Of a DNA stretch of 15,666 nucleotides, positions 6,854-14,352 are shown in pieces (position 1 is the stretch's first letter; each line of letters opens with the position of its first letter). The notes under the pieces are model-generated. The model saw only the letters and a program-made list of their open reading frames with translations, made no database searches and had not been told where the DNA came from. Made by a program: the position numbers and the translations under genes. The DNA is from Firmicutes bacterium UBA1393 (GTDB taxonomy: Bacteria > Bacillota > DTU025): positions 34,045 through 49,710 of the forward strand of contig DBQN01000044.1 of the NCBI GenBank assembly GCA_002305255.1. Direction: 5' to 3'.

Positions 6854-9800
6854 CCTGTTGATCTGCCCGTCGGCCAGCTCGAAGTGGGCCGACACCTTCC
6901 CGGCTCTGATGAAGGCCTGCGCCATCTCGGGGTGACACGTAAACACCAGCACCTGGCAGGAGTCGCTCAAGTCCGAAAGCGCCACAGCCGTCGCGGCGGC
7001 GCGCTCCGGGTCGAAGTTGACGAGCACGTCGTCGAGGATCACCGGCAGCGGCTCTCCCCTCTTTGCGTATTCTCTGACCAGTCCGCACCTGACCGCCAGA
7101 TAGAGCTGCTGCTGCGTTCCGTAGCTCAGCTCTTCTGTGCTTCGACGGGCTCCGCGGGCATCTTCCACATCAATAGTGGCCAGCTCGGCCACGCGTGCAA
7201 CGATCCTCGCCCAGCGCCCGCCTGTGATCAGGTGCAGAGTCTCAGACGCCTCGCGCATCACCGCAGGCTGCCGCTGCGTCTCGTAGCTTTCGACAGCTGC
7301 ATCCATGAGCCGGCGCGCAACTGCAAGCACTGCCCAGTTGCGCACGACGGCAGCCAGCTCTTGCCTTGCCGACTCAACATCAATCTCGGCAACGAGCTGC
7401 GCGTCAGCTCCCTCCATTCTCTCCTTCTCCTGTACGAGCAGGGCGTACTCGCCCGCGAGGCGCTCCATTGATTCGCGCACGGCGGCAAGCTCCCGCTCGG
7501 CAGTTGCGAGTTCAACACAGATCTGCTCTGCCGTAGTCGCACCGTGCGATGCGAGGGCTTCGGCGAGGGTCGCCTCGGGATACGACGCGGCGAAACCCGT
7601 GCTCAGAGACGCGAAGCGGGACTCGGCCTTCTCCAGTTGCTCGCGCGCCGCCCTGGCCTTCCTGAGCTCGTCGGCGAGGGTGGCAACCAACTGCGGCACG
7701 CGAGCCGTCGTGGCAGTTGCCACGGCTGCTGCCAAGGTATCTGACGACGGTGGTGCAGTCGTTGCCGTTGCGGTAGCAGCTGCCGCGGCTTCGGCGGCGG
7801 CGGCGCCTGCATCGTGTCCCAGGGCCTCGCACACCGATGCTACTTCGTCGGTGAAGCCCTGGATCTCTACCTTGAGGCGAGCAAGCATCTCCGAGGCCGA
7901 CCTGGCCTCAGCCAGTGATGTGCGCACCGCGTTGACGGCATCGAACACGTCTAGCACGAAGTCGGGCCGGGTTGACTCGGGCATCCCCGCGCGAGACAGC
8001 CACGCTGCCCAGTCTCGGGCGGCCCGCTCGCGCGTGCGGCCTGCTTCACTCAGCTCCTGCCTGCGCCGCTCGAGTTCGCCGCGGCCTTCGTCAAGGCTGT
8101 CATCTGCCCGTTTCAGCCTGGTGTTGAGCCCGGCGATCTCTCTGAGCACAGCAAGGTGCTCCCGTGCCTGCTCCTCGATGGCGTCAAGCGCGGAGGGCAG
8201 CGCGGCCTGGAGCGCATCCGCTGCGGCGGTCTGACCTGATGGCAGCGGCGCTCCCATCTTCGCGAGCTGGGCCAGGCAGTCATCGAGGGCCCTGCGCGCT
8301 GCGGCCACAGCTTCCGAGCTTGTGGCGCGGGCGTGAGCTGCCGCCTGCATGCGCGAGGCGGCCTCTCGCTCTGCGGCGATGGCGGCGTTGAGTCTGCCGG
8401 CTCTTGTTTTTCGCTGGGCGATTGCGACAGTGCCGGCCCCCGCGGCAACAGCCGCCAGCAGCAGGGCTGTGGCTGTTGCGCCGCCGGCGCCGGCAGCGCT
8501 TGAGCCCTCCGCCAACACTGCCAGGGCCGCCACGGCTGCCGCGACGGCAACCATGAATGGAAAGGCTGAGGCGAGCTTCTCTCGCAGCCCACCCATGCCT
8601 GCCGCCTGCCGGCGCGCCGCTGCCGCCCACTCTGCTGCCTGTGTCGCGCCGTCAAGGCGACCCAAGTCTGCCTCTAGCCTGGCTGAGGCGGCGTTAAGGT
8701 CAGCCAGCGCCGACCTGGCCGCCGACGCCGCTGCAAGGCGACCTCTGGCCACGGCCTCGTCAGGCAATGACTCCGGACGATGGCGCTCCCGCTCTGCCAC
8801 GACGTCACCGCGCGCACGAGTGCACTCCTGTACTGCCCTTAGCGCCGCTTCCACGTTGGCCTGGGCCACGCGCAGGCGGGCATCGGCATCTGCGATGCGT
8901 TCACCGTAGTCTCTTACAAGCTGGCGCGCCTCGATGGAGGTGTCGAACGCCTCCACCCGGGCCTCGTTCCAGGCAGGCCCCAGTCGGAGCATAGAATCGC
9001 GTGCGCGGGCCGATGCAGAGCCCAGTCTCACCTGCACCTGGGTGGCCTCGTGCACCTGAGCAAGCCAGCGTTCGAGGGCAGGCCCGAGGGCGTCTATCCT
9101 GCTTGCCAGGGCGAGAATCGCGTCGTAGGCAGGGACCCTGGCAGCCTTCAACCGTTCAAGCTCGCGCCTGGCAGTCTCCATGCTCTCCCACAGCTCTCGC
9201 GTGCGGTTGAGCTGCCCCAGGCGAGTGATATCCGCCTCGAGCTGCGCAGCGAGGCGGGCAAGCCGGTCTCTCTCAAGCTGCATTGCTTCGATGTCGCGGG
9301 TGAGTTCAGAGTACCTGCCCTGCTGGCGCTTGATGCGTTCAAGGCGCTCCAGGGCTTCGGAAAGCCTGTCGCATGCCACATTGAGCGGACGATTCCGGCT
9401 GGACCTGGTGCCCAAGGAGTCCATAGCCGAGCCCAGCTGTTGCTTTGCCCTGGCGTACGATGAGGCGCCGAGACCGGCTCCGGCGCTGAATATGCGCGAT
9501 GCCGCCTCCTCCCCTGTGAGGCCCTCGAAGGTCACCAGTTCGGGAAGGCCGAAGGCGAACACGTTGGAATAGAGCTCGCGTGACATGCCGCCCACCTCGG
9601 CGCAGGCGCCGTAACGGCCCGGACCCGAAAAGCTGCGCTCCACAGAGCGTTCATCGCCGTCCTGCATGATGATGTGCAGCAGGCCGCCATGGGCGCCACC
9701 CCTAAGCGGCGGGTGGGGCGGTGCGCTGCGGCGTCTGGCGCCGAAGAGCATGTCTATGAAAAAGTGGCGTAGCGTGGACTTGCCTGCCTCGTTCGAACCT

Positions 9801-9892
9801 GTGAAGAGCACGACGCCGCCGTCGGCGAGCCCGTCCATGCTCTGCCCGCTGAACACGCCGTAGCCGTCGATGAACGCCGAGTCGATCCTCAT
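6848..9892 (-). CDS. yhaN: YhaN-like SMC/SbcC-type AAA ATPase with central hydrophobic hairpin
   Basis: Large (1014 aa) ATPase of the SbcC/Rad50-like YhaN group, expected to work with the YhaO nuclease on DNA ends or breaks. The N-terminal half-domain has Walker A GSNEAGKST at 32-40. The C-terminal half-domain has signature ELSYGTQQQ at 921-929, Walker B PVILDDV at 950-956, D-loop NFDPER and TCH at 985-987 as H-switch. Between them are long charged coiled-coil regions (about 170-250, 500-640 and 735-850). There is no CxxC zinc hook. Instead, residues 443-461 and 474-493 are hydrophobic, separated by a short Gly/Ser/Ala turn, and look like two membrane helices at the coiled-coil tip. Residues 694-731 are Ala/Thr-rich low complexity. 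The ATG at 9892 overlaps the yhaO stop by four bases (ATGA). The 3' end meets the YmaF-like gene tail to tail, overlapping by six bases. Confidence 0.88.
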   Translation of the reverse strand: MRIDSAFIDGYGVFSGQSMDGLADGGVVLFTGSNEAGKSTLRHFFIDMLFGARRRSAPPHPPLRGGAHGGLLHIIMQDGDERSVERSFSGPGRYGACAEVGGMSRELYSNVFAFGLPELVTFEGLTGEEAASRIFSAGAGLGASSYARAKQQLGSAMDSLGTRSSRNRPLNVACDRLSEALERLERIKRQQGRYSELTRDIEAMQLERDRLARLAAQLEADITRLGQLNRTRELWESMETARRELERLKAARVPAYDAILALASRIDALGPALERWLAQVHEATQVQVRLGSASARARDSMLRLGPAWNEARVEAFDTSIEARQLVRDYGERIADADARLRVAQANVEAALRAVQECTRARGDVVAERERHRPESLPDEAVARGRLAAASAARSALADLNAASARLEADLGRLDGATQAAEWAAAARRQAAGMGGLREKLASAFPFMVAVAAAVAALAVLAEGSSAAGAGGATATALLLAAVAAGAGTVAIAQRKTRAGRLNAAIAAEREAASRMQAAAHARATSSEAVAAARRALDDCLAQLAKMGAPLPSGQTAAADALQAALPSALDAIEEQAREHLAVLREIAGLNTRLKRADDSLDEGRGELERRRQELSEAGRTRERAARDWAAWLSRAGMPESTRPDFVLDVFDAVNAVRTSLAEARSASEMLARLKVEIQGFTDEVASVCEALGHDAGAAAAEAAAAATATATTAPPSSDTLAAAVATATTARVPQLVATLADELRKARAAREQLEKAESRFASLSTGFAASYPEATLAEALASHGATTAEQICVELATAERELAAVRESMERLAGEYALLVQEKERMEGADAQLVAEIDVESARQELAAVVRNWAVLAVARRLMDAAVESYETQRQPAVMREASETLHLITGGRWARIVARVAELATIDVEDARGARRSTEELSYGTQQQLYLAVRCGLVREYAKRGEPLPVILDDVLVNFDPERAAATAVALSDLSDSCQVLVFTCHPEMAQAFIRAGKVSAHFELADGQINRL

Positions 9893-11238
9893 GCGCTCTC
9901 TCCCCCTCCCGCTTCCCCTTCGCCGGCAAGCAGCAGGTCGAGGGCGTATGTCTCGGCCTCGGCCACAATGTCGCGCACCTCGTCGACGGATAGCGAAGCC
10001 AGGGCCGCCCTGGCGCGCGGAGGGCCGAGTTCCTGTTCAATGCTGCGAACGAGAGATTCCAGGTCGGCGGCGGACTCGGACAGGCGGTTCGCGGCCTCGA
10101 TTAGCTCTGCCACCAGCCCACCGCTGCGCTTAAGGGCAGCGTGATCGATGTCGGGCGCAGTCGCGTCCTTCACGCTCTCCAGCCACCACCACCTGCCGGC
10201 GGCACGCCCCTCGTGCTCGAGGCTTTCGCGGAGCCAGCGCTCAACCTGACCCGCGCCCTGACGTGAGAGCTCACGGTGGAGACCGCCACGCCCGAACAGC
10301 CTCACCCTGACGGCCACGGCGTCGAGCCCCGACTGGGCGCACTCTGCGCTGCAACTCGCCGCCACGGTGCTCACGATCTCATCGAGACCGCGCATCGCTC
10401 CGGTGTCAATCGTCAGGTTGAGCCACCTCAGGTCGTCGGTGGGCACGAACTCGATATCGGCAACGCGCCCGCCGGACACGTGCACCACGCAGCAGCCATG
10501 GGCGCCTGTTTCAGTGATGTCGCGCCCCTGAGTGGCGCCGGGGTAGACTGCTGCGAACGACGACGCACCGGCAACGCCTTCGCCGGGCCCGGCGAGCACT
10601 TTGTGCCTGTGCACATGGCCCAGGGCCCAGTAATCGATGCCGGCGGCCGCAAGGTCGTTCAGGCTGCACGGGGCGTAGTTGCCGTGCTCTGGCACGACCC
10701 CCACGTTGCAGTGGAGCACGCCCACGCATAGGCACCGGTCAGGATCATGATCGCCGTGGGGATGGGGCGGACGCCTGAACTTGAGCGAGAGGTTGTCGTT
10801 CACCTCCGGCCTTGCGTAGCTCACACCGCCCACAACGGCGATGGTGCGACCGGAAGAGCGCACCTCGTGCCACCCGACATCGGCTCCGAAAAAATGGACC
10901 TCAGGGGGCCAGTTGAACGTCGCCCGCCACGAACCTAGGGGGTCGTGGTTTCCCCACGACACAAAGGAGGGTATGCCCTCGTGCGCAAGGGATGAAAGCG
11001 CCGAGTAGAGCTGGTACTGCGTGCGCACATCGACTGAGGTCGAATCGAAAACATCGCCCGCAAGCACCAGAAACGCCGCTCTGCGCTCGTTGCACAGCCT
11101 GACCAGAGCATCGAGCGCGCGGTTCGATGCTGATACCAGACGTTGCGCTGCCAGCTCGGAACCTGCGATTATCCCGGAGAAGGGAGAGCCCAGGTGGAGA
11201 TCGGCAGCATGCACGAAGCAGAAATCCGGCAAGGACAA
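9889..11238 (-). CDS. yhaO: YhaO-like DNA repair exonuclease (SbcD/Mre11-type metallophosphoesterase)
   Basis: A calcineurin-like phosphoesterase of the Mre11/SbcD superfamily, likely a two-metal DNA nuclease partnered with YhaN. All metal motifs are present in the 449-residue form: DLHLG at 13-17, GDVFD at 61-65, GNHD at 96-99, LHCNVG at 175-180 and GHVH at 207-210, followed by YPGATQGRDITETGAHG as in SbcD/YhaO proteins. The C-terminal 150 residues are helical and charged, suited to contacting the ATPase. I place the start at TTG 11238, giving MSLPDFCFVHAADLHLG, because GGAGG lies eight bases upstream (11247-11251). The frame stays open upstream, but that part lies inside the preceding dehydrogenase gene in another frame and does not look like protein. 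It sits 52 bases after the dehydrogenase and overlaps yhaN by ATGA. Confidence 0.9.
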   Translation of the reverse strand: MSLPDFCFVHAADLHLGSPFSGIIAGSELAAQRLVSASNRALDALVRLCNERRAAFLVLAGDVFDSTSVDVRTQYQLYSALSSLAHEGIPSFVSWGNHDPLGSWRATFNWPPEVHFFGADVGWHEVRSSGRTIAVVGGVSYARPEVNDNLSLKFRRPPHPHGDHDPDRCLCVGVLHCNVGVVPEHGNYAPCSLNDLAAAGIDYWALGHVHRHKVLAGPGEGVAGASSFAAVYPGATQGRDITETGAHGCCVVHVSGGRVADIEFVPTDDLRWLNLTIDTGAMRGLDEIVSTVAASCSAECAQSGLDAVAVRVRLFGRGGLHRELSRQGAGQVERWLRESLEHEGRAAGRWWWLESVKDATAPDIDHAALKRSGGLVAELIEAANRLSESAADLESLVRSIEQELGPPRARAALASLSVDEVRDIVAEAETYALDLLLAGEGEAGGGESA

Positions 11239-11290
11239 TTCTCGTGCCTCCGTCTCAAACACATCTTGGGGTATGGCTGCTTCTACCCTG

Positions 11291-12262
11291 CTACGGGTTG
11301 ACGATGTTTGTCGGCCGCGGTGCGCGCCCCAGGAGCAGATCAACCAGGCTCCGGGCAGCCAACACCGCCATGCGGGCGCGTGTGTCGCGGGTGGCGCTTC
11401 CGACGTGAGGCAACAGCACGACGTTGGCGGCCGAGAGCAGGCCAGGATGGACGGCAGGCTCGTCCTCGAAGACATCGAGCCCCGCGCCAGCGATAATGCC
11501 CGCGGCCAGCGCCTCGGCGAGGGCCCCCTCGTCAACGACAGGCCCGCGCGCGGTGTTCACCAGAATAGCGGTGGGTTTCATCGCGGCCAGCTCGCGGCGG
11601 CCGATGAGGTGGTGGGTGTCAGGTGTGAGCGGCACATGAATCGACACGAAGTCCGACTCGGCCAGCAACTGAGGCAGTTCCACCCGCTCGGCGACAAGCT
11701 CCTGTTCGAGCTGGTGTGAAAGGGCACTTCGGCTGTAGTAGACCACCCGCATCCCGAAGCCCCGCGCCCGCCTGGCCACTGCCTGCGCGATCCTTCCCAT
11801 CCCAATCAGGCCGAGAGTGCGGTCGTACACGTCAAGGCCGAGCATGAGACGGGGAGCCCACCCCTTGAACCTCCCTGCCCTGACCATGTTGTCGCCCTCT
11901 ACAACCCTGCGGGCAACGCTCAGCATCAGAGCCCACGTCAGGTCGGCAGTGGACTCAGTAAGCACGCCGGGGGTGTTGGTCACGGGGATTCCCCTGGCGG
12001 AAGCGGCTTTTGTGTCTATGTTGTTGTAGCCTACGGCGTAATTGGCGATAGCGCGCAGGCGCGGCGCCGCGGTGAGCAGTTCCTCGTCCACAACGTCGGC
12101 AAGCTGGCAAAGCAGTCCATCTGCATCGGCCACGCCGGCGAGGAGTTCGTCACGCGACAGCACCCTGTCTTCCATGTTCACACGAACCCTGGCCGACTCG
12201 CGCAGAACCTCGAGGCCTTCATCGGGGATGTGGCATGTCACGAACACCATTGGCCTTTCCAT
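11291..12262 (-). CDS. D-2-hydroxyacid dehydrogenase (glyoxylate/hydroxypyruvate reductase-like)
   Basis: NAD(P)-dependent oxidoreductase that interconverts a 2-keto acid and its D-2-hydroxy acid. The closest group by motifs is glyoxylate/hydroxypyruvate reductase. Visible are the nucleotide-binding GLIGMGRIAQAV, the catalytic Arg in NTARGPVVDEGAL, the catalytic Glu in DVFEDEP and the catalytic His in LLPHVGSAT, all at family spacing; length (323-326 aa) is normal. The second strand of the Rossmann fold ends in YYSRS, where an Arg rather than an acidic residue suggests NADPH preference (inference). The start is uncertain: ATG at 12262 has GAGAGG 11 bases upstream, while GTG at 12271 is only two bases from it. 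The gene heads a run with yhaO and yhaN and is divergent from the rhomboid gene. Phosphoglycerate dehydrogenase is unlikely because no ACT domain follows. Confidence 0.9.
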   Translation of the reverse strand: MERPMVFVTCHIPDEGLEVLRESARVRVNMEDRVLSRDELLAGVADADGLLCQLADVVDEELLTAAPRLRAIANYAVGYNNIDTKAASARGIPVTNTPGVLTESTADLTWALMLSVARRVVEGDNMVRAGRFKGWAPRLMLGLDVYDRTLGLIGMGRIAQAVARRARGFGMRVVYYSRSALSHQLEQELVAERVELPQLLAESDFVSIHVPLTPDTHHLIGRRELAAMKPTAILVNTARGPVVDEGALAEALAAGIIAGAGLDVFEDEPAVHPGLLSAANVVLLPHVGSATRDTRARMAVLAARSLVDLLLGRAPRPTNIVNP

Positions 12263-12313
12263 CCTGGCCACCGCCTCTCAAAGCTGGTCTGTATTGCCCA
12301 ACGGCATGTTAAT

Positions 12314-12322
12314 AGTGTAGCA
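12314..12322 (-). promoter_or_regulatory. Candidate extended -10 for the dehydrogenase-yhaO-yhaN operon
   Basis: On the minus strand TGC-TACACT fits an extended -10 element (TGnTATAAT with two mismatches), about 50 bases upstream of the dehydrogenase start. I see no good -35. It lies in the roughly 100-base divergent gap shared with the rhomboid gene, where any promoter for either gene should sit. Confidence 0.28.
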
Positions 12323-12370
12323 TTCGACTTAGCTGACTGCACGAAACAATGGGAGACGAGGTGGCCCCGA

Positions 12371-13045
12371 TTGGCTCGACCCGCGCGCCCGTTTCTGGTC
12401 CAGGAGGGCCATGTTGCCACGATCGGACTGATAGCGTCATGCATCGCGGGCTTCATATGGCTGGAGTTCCGCGGCGGATCGAGCGACGTGGTAGTGCTCA
12501 TACTTAACGGCGCCAAGTTCACCCCTCTGATAAAGGCTGGCGAGTGGTGGCGGCTCCTGACCTGCATGTTTCTGCATTCAGGCGTGATGCACCTGGCCGT
12601 GAACTTGTACTCCCTTTACAACCTAGGTAGCCTCTCGGAGCGGCTCTTCGGATCGGCGAGATTCCTAGCGATCTACCTCGCGTCAGGCCTGTGGGGCTCC
12701 ATCGCCAGCACGCTGCTGTCGGATCCGATGTCAGTGAGCATCGGCGCTTCGGGCGCGGTGTTCGGCGTTGCCGGCTCGCTCTTCTACTTCGCCACATGCT
12801 ATCCCAAGTACTTCATGGCCATGGCCGGAAGGCGCTTCATCGCCGTGGTCGCCGCAAACCTCATCATCGGCTTCACAGCCGGTGGCATCGATGGCATCGC
12901 TCACCTGGGAGGGCTCGTGGGCGGCTTTGTCGTATCGTTTGCACTGGGCTTTCCCTACGAGACACCTGAGACATACCGTACTGCGGCGCGCATCGGCACT
13001 GCCGCGGCCACAATTGCCGGCATGTACCTCTCCGTGCTTGGGTAG
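12371..13045 (+). CDS. Rhomboid-family intramembrane serine protease
   Basis: A membrane-embedded serine protease that cleaves substrates within or near their transmembrane segments. The 224 residues form about six hydrophobic helices, the minimal bacterial rhomboid core. Family features in order: GEWWRLLTCMFLHS at 57-70, HxxxN at 74-78 (H74, N78), GASG at 125-128 with catalytic S127, and AHLGG at 177-181 with catalytic H178. The Ser-His dyad is therefore intact. The frame is open further upstream, but that part runs into the divergent dehydrogenase gene. I chose TTG 12371 because GAGG lies nine bases upstream (12358-12361) and the product then begins shortly before the first membrane helix. 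No zinc-finger or cytoplasmic domain is fused. The stop lies inside an 18-base palindrome. The substrate is unknown. Confidence 0.88.
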   Translation: MARPARPFLVQEGHVATIGLIASCIAGFIWLEFRGGSSDVVVLILNGAKFTPLIKAGEWWRLLTCMFLHSGVMHLAVNLYSLYNLGSLSERLFGSARFLAIYLASGLWGSIASTLLSDPMSVSIGASGAVFGVAGSLFYFATCYPKYFMAMAGRRFIAVVAANLIIGFTAGGIDGIAHLGGLVGGFVVSFALGFPYETPETYRTAARIGTAAATIAGMYLSVLG

Positions 13046-13057
13046 GCGCGCCTACCC
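13040..13057. repeat. 18-base perfect palindrome spanning the rhomboid stop codon
   Basis: GGGTAGGCGCGCCTACCC is identical on both strands and contains the rhomboid TAG stop (13043-13045). As RNA it could form a 7-bp stem with a CGCG loop. No T tract follows, so it is a poor intrinsic terminator; it may instead be a weak terminator, an mRNA 3' end-protecting hairpin or a protein-binding site. Confidence 0.5.
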
Positions 13058-13081
13058 CGTCCAGCCTTGCCTGTCCACTGA

Positions 13082-13111
13082 TTGACACCAAGTCCCTCGG
13101 GATAGTAAGAT
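13082..13111 (+). promoter_or_regulatory. Candidate sigma-A promoter of the oxoamine synthase-dehydrogenase operon
   Basis: A perfect -35 TTGACA (13082-13087) is followed after 18 bases by TAAGAT (13106-13111; 4 of 6 matches to TATAAT). The predicted transcript would start near 13118, leaving a leader of about 38 bases before the GTG at 13156. It is the clearest promoter-like sequence in the window. Confidence 0.6.
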
Positions 13112-13114
13112 GGC

Positions 13115-13138
13115 GGTGTGCACAAATCTGTGAACACC
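13115..13138. promoter_or_regulatory. Operator-like imperfect dyad at the predicted transcription start
   Basis: A 24-base inverted repeat in which 10 of 12 arm positions pair. The outer arms are GGTGT and ACACC; the inner part is CACA-AAT-TGTG-like. It begins a few bases after the -10 and covers the predicted start site, the usual place for a repressor operator. The regulator is not in the window. Confidence 0.4.
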
Positions 13139-13155
13139 ACTCAGGAGGGATTTGC

Positions 13156-14352
13156 GTGAGCATATTCCAGAAGCGTGTAGACGTCTTCTCGCAGCATCTC
13201 GCTGGCCTCAAGGCGGCTGACAGATACTACTACCTCCAGCAAGTCGACGAACTCGACGGCGCCCATGTATGGATCGGCGGACGCCGCATGGTGATGTTCT
13301 CTTCCTACTCCTACCTCGGCCTGCTCAAAGACGAGAAGGTTCAGCGCAAGGCGCGCGAGGCCCTCGATCGGTTTGGCACAGGCACCCACGGTGTGCGCGT
13401 TCTCGCCGGCACCACCGCCGCTCACGTAGAATGCGAAAGGAAGATCGCAAGCTTCCTCGGGATGGAAGATGCGATCGCATATAGCTCCGGATATGCCGCC
13501 AACCTCTCCACTATCTCAACACTGCTTGGAAGGAACGACGTGGTCATCGCCGACAGGCTGAGCCACGCGAGCATAATAGACGGTTGCCTGCTCTCCACCG
13601 CCACCTTCCAGAGGTTCAAGCACAACGACATCGATGATCTCAGGCGCCTGCTTGAGGCCGCGCGCGACACGGCCGAGGGCAAGCTTGTCATTGTAGACGC
13701 AGTCTACTCCATGGACGGCGATGTATGTCCCCTGCCTGAGCTGGTGGCCACGTGCCGCGAGTTCGGAGCCTGGCTCATAGTAGACGAGGCTCACTCCCTC
13801 GGCGTGCTGGGCGAGACCGGGCACGGAATCCTCGAGTACTTCGGCATGCCGTCTGACAGCGTCGAGATGCTTACGGGTTCGCTGTCGAAGACCCTGCCCG
13901 CCGTCGGCGGTTTCGTCGCCGGAAAGCGTGACCTCATACAGTTCCTCCGCCATAACGCCAGAGCCTTCGTGTTCTCTGCGGCCCTGCCCCCGGCGGCAGT
14001 CGCTGCCGTTACCGCGTCTCTCGAGGTCATCGAGGAAGAGCCGTGGCGCATCAAGGCAGTGCGCAGGAACATCGAGAGGTTCGTTCACGGGCTGAACGCC
14101 ATGGGCTACGACACGCTGCAGACAAAGAGCTGCGTGATCCCGATCATCATCGGCAAGGAAGAACCCACGCTGGAGCTGACGCAGAAGCTGCACCATGACG
14201 GCATGTTCGTGTCGCCCATCGTGAGCCCCGCCGTGCCGGCCAACACCTGCCGCCTGCGCGCGAATGTCACGGCCGCACACACCGATGAAGACATCGACTT
14301 CGCCCTCGGCCTCCTCGAGAAGCACGGTCGCGCCATGGGGATAATCAAATGA
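13156..14352 (+). CDS. Alpha-oxoamine synthase family PLP enzyme (Kbl-like or serine palmitoyltransferase-like)
   Basis: Fold-type I PLP enzyme that condenses an amino acid with an acyl-CoA and releases CO2 (or the reverse cleavage in Kbl). The 398 residues match the family. Landmarks: SYSYLGL at 50-56, HGVRVLAGT at 78-86, LSHAS at 136-140, DEAHSLGVLG at 210-219 with the PLP-ring Asp, SLSKTLPAVGGFVAG at 242-256 with Schiff-base K245, and EPWR at 295-298. The FSSYSYLG, GGFVAG and EPWR details look more like serine palmitoyltransferase-type members than E. coli Kbl (GTLGKALGGASGG), but this is by eye. GTG start at 13156 with AGGAGGG six bases upstream. The stop overlaps the next gene (ATGA), so the two enzymes are made together. 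Candidates are 2-amino-3-ketobutyrate CoA ligase, 8-amino-7-oxononanoate synthase (no bio genes nearby) and a long-chain ketone-forming synthase. Confidence 0.85.
   Translation: MSIFQKRVDVFSQHLAGLKAADRYYYLQQVDELDGAHVWIGGRRMVMFSSYSYLGLLKDEKVQRKAREALDRFGTGTHGVRVLAGTTAAHVECERKIASFLGMEDAIAYSSGYAANLSTISTLLGRNDVVIADRLSHASIIDGCLLSTATFQRFKHNDIDDLRRLLEAARDTAEGKLVIVDAVYSMDGDVCPLPELVATCREFGAWLIVDEAHSLGVLGETGHGILEYFGMPSDSVEMLTGSLSKTLPAVGGFVAGKRDLIQFLRHNARAFVFSAALPPAAVAAVTASLEVIEEEPWRIKAVRRNIERFVHGLNAMGYDTLQTKSCVIPIIIGKEEPTLELTQKLHHDGMFVSPIVSPAVPANTCRLRANVTAAHTDEDIDFALGLLEKHGRAMGIIK

Noticed and set aside
7305..8234. 309-codon plus-strand open frame opposite yhaN
   Set aside because: Its translation is Ser/Ala/Arg-rich without motifs, and it is the antisense of a well-supported gene in GC-rich DNA.
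11239..11535. 99-residue N-terminal extension of yhaO
   Set aside because: It overlaps the end of the dehydrogenase in another frame, is low in family resemblance, and the TTG at 11238 has a good Shine-Dalgarno and family-like N-terminus.
11021..11719. 232-codon plus-strand open frame across the yhaO/dehydrogenase junction
   Set aside because: It covers parts of two unrelated minus-strand genes and has no recognisable domain or ribosome binding site.
12295..12324. Possible plus-strand promoter TTGCCC-N18-TAGCAT for the rhomboid gene
   Set aside because: Only 4 of 6 matches in each box, a level expected by chance in a gap of this size.
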